From: an uncultured Oxalobacteraceae bacterium
Lineage (GTDB): Bacteria > Pseudomonadota > Gammaproteobacteria > Burkholderiales > Burkholderiaceae
Length of the DNA stretch: 21,401 nt
Direction: 5' to 3'
Assembly (NCBI GenBank): GCA_946478765.1
Contig: CAMLDH010000022.1
Location: 1 to 21,401 of the forward strand
The notes under the pieces are model-generated. The model saw only the letters and a list, made by a program, of their open reading frames with translations. It ran no database searches and was not told the DNA's origin. Position 1 is the first letter of the stretch, and each line of letters opens with the position of its first letter. The translations under genes and the position numbers were made by a program. Below, piece by piece: positions 7,260 to 15,000 of this stretch.

Positions 7260-7610
7260 ATGAAAGTCCTCAAAGTGCTGTTTATTGCTCTGTTTGCAGT
7301 CATGGCGGTCACCGGCTGCGCTACAAATTACGGTAACTCCTCAATCACTGACGAGAAGAAGGTGTCGTCTCTCCAGATCGGCAAGTCAACAATAAAAGAC
7401 GTTGAGGCGTCGCTTGGCAAACCTAGTTACGTTCAGACCGAAGAGGGCGGCGAGCAGGTTTGGTTCTATCAAAACGTTGCCGTGAAAGGCACGGCCATGA
7501 TTCCGTTTGTGGCGATGTTTGGCGGCACGATGAAGGAAAACAATCTCACGATTCGTTTCACGAAAAAGGGTCTCGTGAAAGCGGTCGGCGGCGGCGAGAA
7601 GCAAATGTGA
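7260..7610 (+). CDS. Outer membrane lipoprotein, BamE/SmpA-like
   Basis: A 116-residue predicted lipoprotein. Residues 1-19 form a signal peptide (MKVLKVLFIALFAVMAVTG) with the lipobox VTGC giving Cys20 as the lipidated residue. The mature part has the SmpA/OmlA/BamE-like pattern: LQIGKSTIKDVEASLGKPSYV (38-58), then a strand with the aromatic core EQVWFYQNV, then LTIRFTKKGLVKAV near the end. Ser in place of Asp at +2 to +4 of the mature end (ATNY) suggests outer membrane sorting. GGGAG lies 10 bases upstream of ATG 7260. It may act in entry exclusion or surface modification, but only the fold family and location are supported. An intrinsic terminator follows. Confidence 0.8.
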   Translation: MKVLKVLFIALFAVMAVTGCATNYGNSSITDEKKVSSLQIGKSTIKDVEASLGKPSYVQTEEGGEQVWFYQNVAVKGTAMIPFVAMFGGTMKENNLTIRFTKKGLVKAVGGGEKQM

Positions 7611-7630
7611 ATTTGCCCTGTGAGGGGAAG

Positions 7631-7654
7631 AGTGGCCAGTGCGGCCGCTTTTTT
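7631..7654 (+). terminator. Intrinsic terminator after the lipoprotein gene
   Basis: AGTGGCC (7631-7637) pairs with GGCCGCT (7643-7649), seven pairs with one G-U, around the loop AGTGC. A run of six T follows (7649-7654). It ends the unit of the 110-residue, HU and lipoprotein genes 21 bases after the last stop. Confidence 0.8.
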
Positions 7655-7662
7655 AAGAACGC

Positions 7663-7686
7663 AAATTGTATTGTGCAATACAATTT
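7663..7686. promoter_or_regulatory. Perfect 24-bp palindrome before the SprT-like gene
   Basis: Arms AAATTGTATTG (7663-7673) and CAATACAATTT (7676-7686) are exact reverse complements with a 2-base centre, too tight for an RNA loop, so a protein-binding operator is more likely. The right arm contains TACAAT (7679-7684), a possible -10 box, though no clear -35 is seen. The ribosome binding site AAAGGAGG begins at 7687, immediately after. Confidence 0.6.
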
Positions 7687-7705
7687 AAAGGAGGGGCCGC
7701 GCTTG

Positions 7706-8509
7706 ATGAGCAAAACAAAAAAAATGAGACCGACTGAAGAGGCTTACACAGAGCTGCAGCACGCGTACGACTGCTACAACGATCACCTTTTCGAAGGGGC
7801 GCTTCCAGCGTGCATGATCACGTTTCAGCGTGAAAAACGTACGATGGGCTACTTCTCTGCAAATCGATTCGTCAAGCGCGTCGACGGCACGCAGACGGAT
7901 GAAATTGCATTGAATCCAGAGTACTTCGCACTGTATCCGATGATAGAGGTCCTGCAGACGCTTGTGCATGAGATGACACATTTGTGGCAGAGGCACTTTG
8001 GAACACCGAGCAGGTCGTGCTACCACAACAACGAGTGGGCGGATAAACTCGAAAACCTAGGTCTCATGCCTTCGGACACCGGTGCGCCAGGAGGAAAACG
8101 CACAGGCCAAAAGATCGCGGATTATTCGATCCCGGGTGGCCGTTTCGAGCGCGTTACAAAGGATCTGCTTGCAGACGGCTTCGCCATTTCCTGGCTCGAT
8201 CGTTTTCCCGTTCAGCAGCTGCGGCCGCCGAGTGCTTTGCCGATCGCTTACCCGGCGGCGTTGTCCAGTCCGGACGGTGATGTTTGCGTGGCAAGCGAAC
8301 TGGATCCACACGAGGTTTTGTTTGCCGCCGCATTTGCTACGCCGGCGCAGATGCAGCCTGCGCTCGAACTGGAAATTCGTTCTCACGAGAACCGGAGCAA
8401 CCGGGATAAATACACTTGCCCTAGTTGTACGATCAGCGTGTGGGGAAGGCCAAAATTGAGAGTCAAGTGCGCTGACTGCGACGCGCTCCTTCTGCCGGCA
8501 GACGCGTGA
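7706..8509 (+). CDS. SprT-like zinc metallopeptidase domain protein
   Basis: A 267-residue SprT-like protein. The metallopeptidase motif HEMTHLWQ (88-95) supplies two histidine ligands and the catalytic Glu89, and a downstream His (HNNEW, 107-111) is a possible third ligand. The region before it (EEAYTELQHAYDCYNDHLFEGALP) matches the usual N-terminal helix and strand. A C-terminal zinc ribbon CPSC (238-241) with CADC (255-258) follows a linker of about 90 residues. SprT/Spartan relatives degrade proteins crosslinked to DNA, and phage and plasmid versions are common. AAAGGAGG lies upstream; ATG 7706 is taken, although the in-frame TTG 7703 fits the spacing equally well. The frame extends back to 7460 but that part overlaps the lipoprotein gene and terminator. 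It has its own operator-like palindrome. Confidence 0.85.
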   Translation: MSKTKKMRPTEEAYTELQHAYDCYNDHLFEGALPACMITFQREKRTMGYFSANRFVKRVDGTQTDEIALNPEYFALYPMIEVLQTLVHEMTHLWQRHFGTPSRSCYHNNEWADKLENLGLMPSDTGAPGGKRTGQKIADYSIPGGRFERVTKDLLADGFAISWLDRFPVQQLRPPSALPIAYPAALSSPDGDVCVASELDPHEVLFAAAFATPAQMQPALELEIRSHENRSNRDKYTCPSCTISVWGRPKLRVKCADCDALLLPADA

Positions 8510-8568
8510 AAGTTCCGGTAATGAAGTAGTCGGAGGTTGAGCGTAGGCACGTGCGCGGCATTGATGCT

Positions 8569-8591
8569 AGTATAGGCTATTAGCCTATACT
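8569..8591. promoter_or_regulatory. Perfect 23-bp palindrome before the 204-residue gene
   Basis: Arms AGTATAGGCTA (8569-8579) and TAGCCTATACT (8581-8591) are exact reverse complements around a single T. It starts 42 bases before the next ATG. It overlaps an extended -10 candidate (TGC-TAGTAT, 8565-8573) and contains TATACT (8586-8591). The layout resembles plasmid operators such as KorC sites in form, but the sequence is different. Confidence 0.6.
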
Positions 8592-8610
8592 TTCGTCATG
8601 TGTCCACCAT

Positions 8611-9225
8611 ATGTCTACAGCAGAGACGCCGCGCGCGAAGCTGGAGGCTTGGCGCTCAGCCAATTGGCCTCCCAAAGGCATGCGCAAGCATGCAGACCTT
8701 CCTATTTATTCTGGATCTCATGAGAAGGTATCGGCCTTCGCAATGCCTCTGGCCGATTTGATGGCCGAGTTATCAGCGCACATTTTTGACGAATGCAACG
8801 GCAAAACACCGCGCTGGATGACAGTGCCCAAAGTGCTCTTCGGCGTTAAGCGAATCAACCTGGTGAAGACATCAGCCAAGGCTTCACGGCGATTCGACAA
8901 TATCGAGGACTTGGTCAGTCGATGCGGACGATTTTCCAGATCGGACACCGCGAAACTATCGCAGTGGTTGATAAACAATCCTGGTGGAGAATTTGTCGCG
9001 CACAAGAAGGCCAATGATTTGCGTGCCTATGTCTTTTCTGAAGGAGATGAGGCACCGAAAAGGATTCGGTACTACCAATCCGGCCTCGTGGTGGCCACCA
9101 CGAAGAAATTTGTGATGCTGGACCATCAAGGTACAGCGCGAGACAAGCGCAGCGACGCTTACGTCCATCCATTGGCGAGGACTGCCAGAGACTGGGTAAT
9201 TTACGGAGTAGAGAAGGGGGAATAA
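8611..9225 (+). CDS. Hypothetical protein, 204 residues
   Basis: I do not recognise this protein. It is soluble, basic, and has no signal peptide or membrane segment. Visible blocks are an N-terminal PRAKLEAWRSANWPPKGMRK, a middle region WMTVPKVLFGVKRINLVKTS, and a C-terminal GLVVATTKKFVMLDHQGTAR followed by YVHPLARTARDWVIYGVEKG. ATG 8611 has no Shine-Dalgarno, and no other in-frame start lies just upstream. With a promoter at the 8569-8591 palindrome the leader would be very short. It precedes the diguanylate cyclase gene but that gene has its own promoter, so the two need not be linked. Confidence 0.65.
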   Translation: MSTAETPRAKLEAWRSANWPPKGMRKHADLPIYSGSHEKVSAFAMPLADLMAELSAHIFDECNGKTPRWMTVPKVLFGVKRINLVKTSAKASRRFDNIEDLVSRCGRFSRSDTAKLSQWLINNPGGEFVAHKKANDLRAYVFSEGDEAPKRIRYYQSGLVVATTKKFVMLDHQGTARDKRSDAYVHPLARTARDWVIYGVEKGE

Positions 9226-9231
9226 ATCCGC

Positions 9232-9260
9232 TTGACATGGTGCACATGTGCACCTATTAT
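9232..9260 (+). promoter_or_regulatory. Strong promoter whose spacer is a 16-bp palindrome
   Basis: TTGACA (9232-9237, perfect -35) is separated by exactly 17 bases from TATTAT (9255-9260). The spacer contains the perfect palindrome GGTGCACATGTGCACC (9239-9254). A repressor bound there would fully cover the promoter. It lies 43 bases before the diguanylate cyclase start and probably also drives the kinase-like gene. Confidence 0.8.
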
Positions 9261-9302
9261 AAATGCGTAGATTCCAACGCATCAAAACACTGAAGGTATG
9301 GC

Positions 9303-10211
9303 ATGACTACGCCCGAACACATTATGAAGCGACTCCGGCTTCGGCATGATTTAGCTGAAGGAGACGTTAGCAGAGACGCAGAACTCGATACGTTACCTCC
9401 AATGAGCAAGCTCCGCGAAGTAATCACGTGGGAACTGGGAAATGCCATTTGGGCGGACCAACTGCTGTCATGGGCGAACGATTGCGGTCTCCAGCTCGTT
9501 GACCCCACAGCTGAAGCAGCGGACAAGGATCGCGCAACGAGTCCCGCCAAGGGGCAGCTCTCGGCCTTGGTGAAGAATCTTCTGGGAGTCGGAGACGCGT
9601 TTTCACTCGGCATAATGAACGGCATCCTGCGGCACGGAATGGACTTTGATGCGGCCACCGAGCACGCGCGAGACCTGGTGACAAAGATTGCCAAAACCGG
9701 GGCCAGTGACGCGTATTCGATCGAGGTCCTGAACAGCATGGTCGACGACTTGTATGAAGCCGCGCGAACAGACAAACTGACAGGACTTCTGATGCGCGCC
9801 GCGTTCGAGAAGGAATATTGCCGGCTCCAGGATGGTTGGAATGCATTGATCTTGATCGACTGCGATCACTTCAAGAGCGTCAACGACAATCTCGGTCATG
9901 ACGTCGGGGATACTGTTCTCCGAAGCGTTGCATCCATCATTAACAGCTGTATTCGTTCGCTCGACGTCGCATGCCGTTGGGGAGGGGACGAATTTGTGGT
10001 GTTGCTCCCTCGGGCGGAATTAGGCGATGCCAAAGTCGTGGCTGAGCGTATCCGGCAAGCTGTTGCAGATGCCGACTTGCGCGGCGTAACGTTGTCGATC
10101 GGCGTGACAACCACGCAGCAGGAAGAAGTTTTGGAGACCGCGATCCGACGCGCGGATTCTGCCATGTATACCGCCAAGCGCGGCGGCAAGAATGCTGTTG
10201 CATCAAATTAG
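9303..10211 (+). CDS. Diguanylate cyclase (GGDEF domain)
   Basis: A 302-residue protein that should make cyclic di-GMP from two GTP. The C-terminal GGDEF domain (about 150-302) begins RTDKLTGLLMRAAFEKEY and has the metal and substrate segment LIDCDHFKSVND (184-195), the active site GGDEF (227-231), the SIGVT strand (265-269) and the ADSAMYTAKRGGKN end. An inhibitory I-site RSLD (218-221) lies exactly five residues before GGDEF, so product inhibition is expected. Residues 1-150 are helical, with no membrane segment or known sensor recognised, so the enzyme is cytosolic. The first half may sense a ligand or dimerise. GAAGG precedes ATG 9303 by 6 bases. SXT/R391 ICEs carry diguanylate cyclases (DgcK, DgcL), so one on a mobile element has precedent. 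Confidence 0.95.
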   Translation: MTTPEHIMKRLRLRHDLAEGDVSRDAELDTLPPMSKLREVITWELGNAIWADQLLSWANDCGLQLVDPTAEAADKDRATSPAKGQLSALVKNLLGVGDAFSLGIMNGILRHGMDFDAATEHARDLVTKIAKTGASDAYSIEVLNSMVDDLYEAARTDKLTGLLMRAAFEKEYCRLQDGWNALILIDCDHFKSVNDNLGHDVGDTVLRSVASIINSCIRSLDVACRWGGDEFVVLLPRAELGDAKVVAERIRQAVADADLRGVTLSIGVTTTQQEEVLETAIRRADSAMYTAKRGGKNAVASN

Positions 10212-10271
10212 AGACCGGCCGCCCCCCATAAACATTCACCTTAATTCACATTTCTGATCAAGGAAAATAGC

Positions 10272-11084
10272 ATGCGCAACGCAGAGACTGAATTCTGGCT
10301 CGGCGCTCGCCACATCCTGCACTTCGCCGGTATTTGTGGTGCGGGTAAAACAACGCTGTCGAACCGGATCGTCAACCGGAGCCGTGCTCACGGTGGTGTT
10401 GCGTCGGGTACGTTGGACTGGGATCCACATGTGCCGGACCAGCACCGGCTGACGGAACGTGCGTTCCGGCGCGACCTTGATTTGGCCATGATCGCCGATC
10501 CGGCCAACACTGACATCCATCGCCAGATTGTCGATCACTCTTTGCAGGTGATCGCTGAGTGGAAAATGTCAACGTCCAACCTGGTTGTCGTGGATCGCTT
10601 TGTCGAAAGCTACGACTACCTTCCTCCGAATGATGTTCGCGAAGTGCAGTCCGCACTGGCGGCGTCAGGGTTCACGGTGAGCCAAGTGTTGCTCGTTGTT
10701 GGGCTATATCTCGATCGTCACGATGGAATCGCCGTTCGCCTTCGGCAAACGAAAGATCATCGTCCAGCGCAGTGGTGGGAATCCGGGCCTGGTGATGCCG
10801 AGTTGTTCGCGGCGGAGGAAGTGAAGTGTCAGGCGGCTTATCGGAGCTACTGCGCCGCGTCGCCATTCCGCACTGCCGTCATTGATACAACAACAATGGA
10901 ATGGGAACAGTACGAGCAAGCGCTGATCGACCAAATGATGTTGGATAGCCGAATGACCGATCGGCCCTGGACAGAGTCGATGATGGAGCATGCGATTAAC
11001 GCCCACTCCATCAACGGCCCTTCGTCTAAACTCGGTATGTCGCGCCCAGGGTTCAATTGGTTTGCGACGATGCGCGGCGCGTAA
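10272..11084 (+). CDS. P-loop nucleotide-kinase-like protein
   Basis: A 270-residue P-loop protein. Walker A is GICGAGKTT (20-28) after a short hydrophobic strand. LVVVDRFVESYDYL (104-117) carries a DRF motif like the DR(Y/F) of thymidylate and other deoxynucleotide monophosphate kinases. A basic segment VRLRQTKDHR (155-164) could act as a lid. It is therefore most likely a (deoxy)nucleoside monophosphate kinase or a related phosphotransferase; a zeta-toxin-like or other AAA-type role is less likely. ATG 10272 is preceded by AAGGAAAA. The gap after the diguanylate cyclase gene is 60 bases with no clear terminator, so both are probably co-transcribed. The C-terminal 60 residues do not match the kinase fold in an obvious way. 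Confidence 0.75.
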   Translation: MRNAETEFWLGARHILHFAGICGAGKTTLSNRIVNRSRAHGGVASGTLDWDPHVPDQHRLTERAFRRDLDLAMIADPANTDIHRQIVDHSLQVIAEWKMSTSNLVVVDRFVESYDYLPPNDVREVQSALAASGFTVSQVLLVVGLYLDRHDGIAVRLRQTKDHRPAQWWESGPGDAELFAAEEVKCQAAYRSYCAASPFRTAVIDTTTMEWEQYEQALIDQMMLDSRMTDRPWTESMMEHAINAHSINGPSSKLGMSRPGFNWFATMRGA

Positions 11085-11110
11085 CATAGCAGCAGACAAA
11101 GGAAAAGCGC

Positions 11111-11380
11111 ATGACTCTCGACCAGTGGATTCAATGCTGTGATAAAGCGATTCGGGCGAATTTCAGAGTTAGAAATACCCGCGTATTCGGAAGTGAAGAC
11201 CGCCATAAACGAATCCTGCGGGACCGTCGAATCAGGTGCGGCAGTGGATCATCGAATTGCGATTGGCGAAGCATCCAGATACAGCTCCGCTTGTGGCTGA
11301 GCGTGTGGTTTGGAAGATTAATTAAGAAGGAAACTGTCCGCTGGAAATATCGCTTCCACCAAGAAATGGAGGGAAAATAG
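11111..11380 (+). CDS. Doubtful 89-residue reading frame, possibly a frameshifted gene
   Basis: AAAGGAAAA lies just upstream of ATG 11111, so translation probably starts here. The first 40 residues (MTLDQWIQCCDKAIRANFRV onward) look natural, but the rest is rich in Arg, Cys and Trp, as out-of-frame translation often is. In another frame, 11209-11325 reads NQVRQWIIELRLAKHPDTAP then LVAERVVWKIN and a stop, which looks like a genuine protein end. One or two indels could therefore have broken a gene of about 70 residues. It may equally be a real short protein whose tail is unusual. No function is recognised. Confidence 0.35.
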   Translation: MTLDQWIQCCDKAIRANFRVRNTRVFGSEDRHKRILRDRRIRCGSGSSNCDWRSIQIQLRLWLSVWFGRLIKKETVRWKYRFHQEMEGK

Positions 11381-11381
11381 G

Positions 11382-11663
11382 ATGGCCAACAAAATTAGCA
11401 TCAATGGAATGAGCATTTCGGGCGGCAAAAATATTGTCATAACCAATGGTCGTGTGGTCATTGACGGCAAGGACGTTACGCTGGACGCCAAGGATATTCG
11501 TATCGAGGTTCATGGCAATGTGGAGAAAATTGAGGCCGACGCCTGCAATTCGATTTCCGTATCAGGAAATGTAGGCGGGGTTAAAACGCAGTCTGGCGAT
11601 GTTAGCTGCGGCGCTGTCGCTGGCGAAGTGGAAACCATGTCCGGCGACATACGCACGCGATGA
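11382..11663 (+). CDS. Small beta-helix-like repeat protein
   Basis: A 93-residue protein built from short beta-strand repeats. After IVITNGRVVIDGKDVTLDAK the pattern is IRIEVHGNVEKIEAD, ISVSGNVGGVKTQSGDVS and AGEVETMSGDIRTR, each ending in a G-(N/D)-(V/I) turn with TQSGDV and TMSGDI as paired repeats. This suggests a short right-handed beta-helix or a polymer-forming strand stack. Similar small proteins with (T/S)QSGDV and TMSGD(V/I) repeats are common in phages and plasmids without known function; this is from memory. GGAGGG lies upstream of ATG 11382. Two bases separate it from the preceding frame, so coupling is possible. Confidence 0.75.
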   Translation: MANKISINGMSISGGKNIVITNGRVVIDGKDVTLDAKDIRIEVHGNVEKIEADACNSISVSGNVGGVKTQSGDVSCGAVAGEVETMSGDIRTR

Positions 11664-11676
11664 AGGGGAAATGTAC

Positions 11677-11988
11677 ATGGTCGATATCGAGCTAACACCA
11701 GAGACTATTGGGGTCGTTGTCCGCTTCAAGCGACAGGCTTGGTCGACTCTTCTGAAGCGACACTACATGTTGACCGATCTGATCATTGTTATTGGTGAGG
11801 CGTATAAGGCTGATCTGCTCGCGGATTTTCACATATATCGCGAGATGGAGGATGTGCGACAAACGCAATTCATCGGACAATTACGCTTGTCGCACTACAC
11901 AGGACGGATGCTTTCTCAAGATGACGTGCAGCCGGATGCCGTTCGCGGGCAACCATGTCAATGGTCTTCGCAAATGGCACTGATCTGA
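11677..11988 (+). CDS. Hypothetical protein, 103 residues
   Basis: I do not recognise this protein. AAGGGG lies 8 bases before ATG 11677 and only 2 before ATG 11671, so I take 11677. It begins MVDIELTPETIGVVVRFKRQ and has a hydrophobic helix (HYMLTDLIIVIGEAYKADLL), then a polar tail ending SSQMALI. A single membrane segment is unlikely because the hydrophobic run is short. It is the last gene of the rightward run. The following 32 bases before the convergent large gene show no hairpin. Confidence 0.6.
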   Translation: MVDIELTPETIGVVVRFKRQAWSTLLKRHYMLTDLIIVIGEAYKADLLADFHIYREMEDVRQTQFIGQLRLSHYTGRMLSQDDVQPDAVRGQPCQWSSQMALI

Positions 11989-12020
11989 ATGTGTATATTA
12001 AAATTATTTGCAAGAAGTAG

Positions 12021-15000
12021 TTAAGGTTTCAGAGAGGGGGTGCAGTCCTCTTCTTGTATAGGCCTAACCTCCTGCCGCAGACTCAAAACGTAACGTGCGT
12101 AGTCAACCATGTTTCCCTTGATCTGATAAAGGGTACTGTCCGTCTTATTGACCAGGCGGTATCGATCGACGGCTCCCACCTTCCTGGTTTCGAGCGAGTC
12201 GTAACCGGCATTGATAATGTCATCGATAAACTGCCGCGTCGACTTCTCAACTCCGTTGTGCCGGACAAGTGTGTGCTCCAGCGTGTTTGTTGCTTCCCGG
12301 ATCCGGCGTTCAGCCTCTTGTTTTTGAAATGCAGCATCACGTCTTTCTCGCAACTCGGACTCCATCCGTTCCGCATCTTCCGGCCGGTAGCCAGCCCATT
12401 CATACAACGCAGTCTTGATATCGCACGCGTTACGCGGCAATTTGACGCCAGTCACCTGCATGAAGTACTTTTTCGACAGATCATTTTGCCCCTTCGGACG
12501 TGCGATCCAACCAATCAGGAAATTAAAGTCCTTATCAGTCAAGGCGAGCGCAAATGCGCGATGCATCTTGGACACGACGCCGTTGTGACGTTCGGGGTCA
12601 TGCGCCCGCATGAACTCGGCTTGACGCTGTGCGAGTTCATCGAGCCCAGCGCCGGCGTCCGGCCGATCTGCTTTCGCGCGTGCCCAGTTCAGTTCTTCCT
12701 CGATCGAGCCGATCGCGCGGGACAGGGCTCCTGTCGCGATCCAGCGGCTTCGCTTCTGTGCATCGTCACTCCCATCCATCCCGCGGATTTGAATATCGAA
12801 ATGATGATCAGGATCTGCGATCGACACATTGATTGTCCTGTCATCGATCCATTCGAGTACCAGATTTTCCGGAATTTTGAGCTGGTCAGGACGACCAAAG
12901 ACCGAAACTTCCGTGTCCGGCACCGGGTCGGGAAACTTCTCGCGCAAACATTGCACCGTCGCGGCGTTGTCACGCAGCTCGCCAAAGAGTTTGCGGAATG
13001 ATTCGACCTCCACCTCAAGGCGAGGCATATCGCGGCCCTGCTCAACCAAAGAACGCTCGTAATAGGCTTTGGACGTGTTCAGCTCTCTCGCAGACCACGC
13101 CAACGCATTACGTAACGATGTGCGCGGTCCCGTGCCGCCGGAGCGGCGTTCAGGCATATACACGCCCGGGCTTTGGTACTCAATGAGAACAGAGAACGGC
13201 TGGGCAGGGTCCTTGAACCGAAGCTCGAAAGATTCATCTCCAATTTTCGACACCTTGAAAACATCCGCCGACACAACCTCAATTCGCATGCGTTCTTCAG
13301 GAATATCGGCGTTTTCGGCTTCGATATCGCGGGTGATTTCATTGAGCAATTCGTCACTGTCGAAATGCTCGGGATTCGCCTTCACATGGTTGATCGCGAT
13401 CGCCAATTCCGCATTGCTCGGCCTCGCATGCGGCCACGGTTCACCCAAGCTTCTCCATTCGTCGTTTATGTAGGCACTCGCCCAGGTACAGCTCTTCCCA
13501 ACGATATCCTTGCGTGTGTCGTATTGGGATACCTTTTTGCGGCGGAAGCTGACGGGGATGTCGTCGACCAGTGCATTGACCGTTTCGCCACCCAGGACAT
13601 CGCCGACATGTGGGGCGCTTTTCACCTGGTCGGTCGCCTGCGGAGTGGACGTTGCGCCGGCGGTGACCGGAAGAGCTGCTTCTTCCTTACGAATCGCTTC
13701 CAGCTCAGCTATCGTGAGATAGTCCAAATCCCGCTTGTCCAGATCGAGGCGCGGCCCATGCGGCGTGATGCTAACCCTTTCTGTGACACGAACGCCATTC
13801 CTGATCACCGCGCGGACCCCGGCTGGATCCTCCTCAATAGCCAGGTTTTCACGGTTCACGCCGATCGAGCGCCAAAGGTATCGATCCCCGGAAACGATAA
13901 GCTCCAAGCGATCCCGCAAATTTTCAATCGCGTCCTGCTCGTTGGAGCCGATGCCCATTTGGCCTTGATACGGCCCCTCTGTAACGGATACTCGCTTCCA
14001 TCGCTCGTACGGCCCGGACTGAATGTCCGTCAGCTGGTATTGCGGCAGGATGGTTTTCAGCGCCCAGTCCACCATTTCACGTGCGGCAGCACGTTGCTTA
14101 TCGGTGGTCATGCTGTCGTAGGAGCGTCCAGCGATTTGGCGCTGCTCCAAGACGATGCGGTTGCCGGCGTCGAAGCGAGCGTCGAACATGCTTTCAAAGC
14201 CCGGACCATGTGATGTGAGCGGTTCTCCACGCCCGGCATGGCTTCCTTGGTTATGGGACGTGTCAATCGAGCTAAACCAGCGGCCGTCTATCTGCGCCAC
14301 CTTAATCATCGCTGTCGCTGCGGCACGGCCGCCGGCGCGCTGCTTGGAAACAAAATCCCATTTCAGGACCTCAATTCCATCGTCAGGCGCGTCGTCATCT
14401 GCATCCAGCTGCGATTGCGGGTTATAGAGTTCGATTTTTTCCTGGATCAATGCGACGGTATACTCGTCGGTGCCTCGTGCCGGCATGACGCCGGCCACCA
14501 CCTGATCATCGACCTTTGCATGGACGATTGCGTCGGTGCTACCGCCGTTCGGCACCCAGTCGGCGACGATGAAAAATCCAGCGGAAGGATGTTTGCTCAC
14601 GATGTAATCAAAATAGACCTTGTCGATTCCCACGACCTGGCCGTTTTCACGCGCAAGCAGAACTGCATCACGATCTTTCGCGATTTCCCGTTGGACGAAA
14701 ATCGGCTTGATTTTCTCTGTCGTCTGTAAAGTCATATAGCGGTTGATGTCAGGCCTTTGTTCAATCGGCATACCGCTATATCGAGCACTGTGATATTTCT
14801 CGAAGCCAGAGTAGTGCGGCACGCCTACGTCGAACAGATGTCCATTCGACCATGCAGCCGCACCGCCATTACGCACTTGGAACCAGCTGTTCTTTTCAGC
14901 CAGCCATGCTTTGGTAAAGCCGATCTTCGCGGCTGGTGGCTTTCTGATGGATCCGGCGCGATATGGCTCGAACTTTTCCCACTTCGCCTGGTTCGCGGCT

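Noticed and set aside
7460..7705. N-terminal extension of the SprT-like frame
   Set aside because: It overlaps the lipoprotein gene and its terminator in another frame; a strong ribosome binding site marks the start at 7706.
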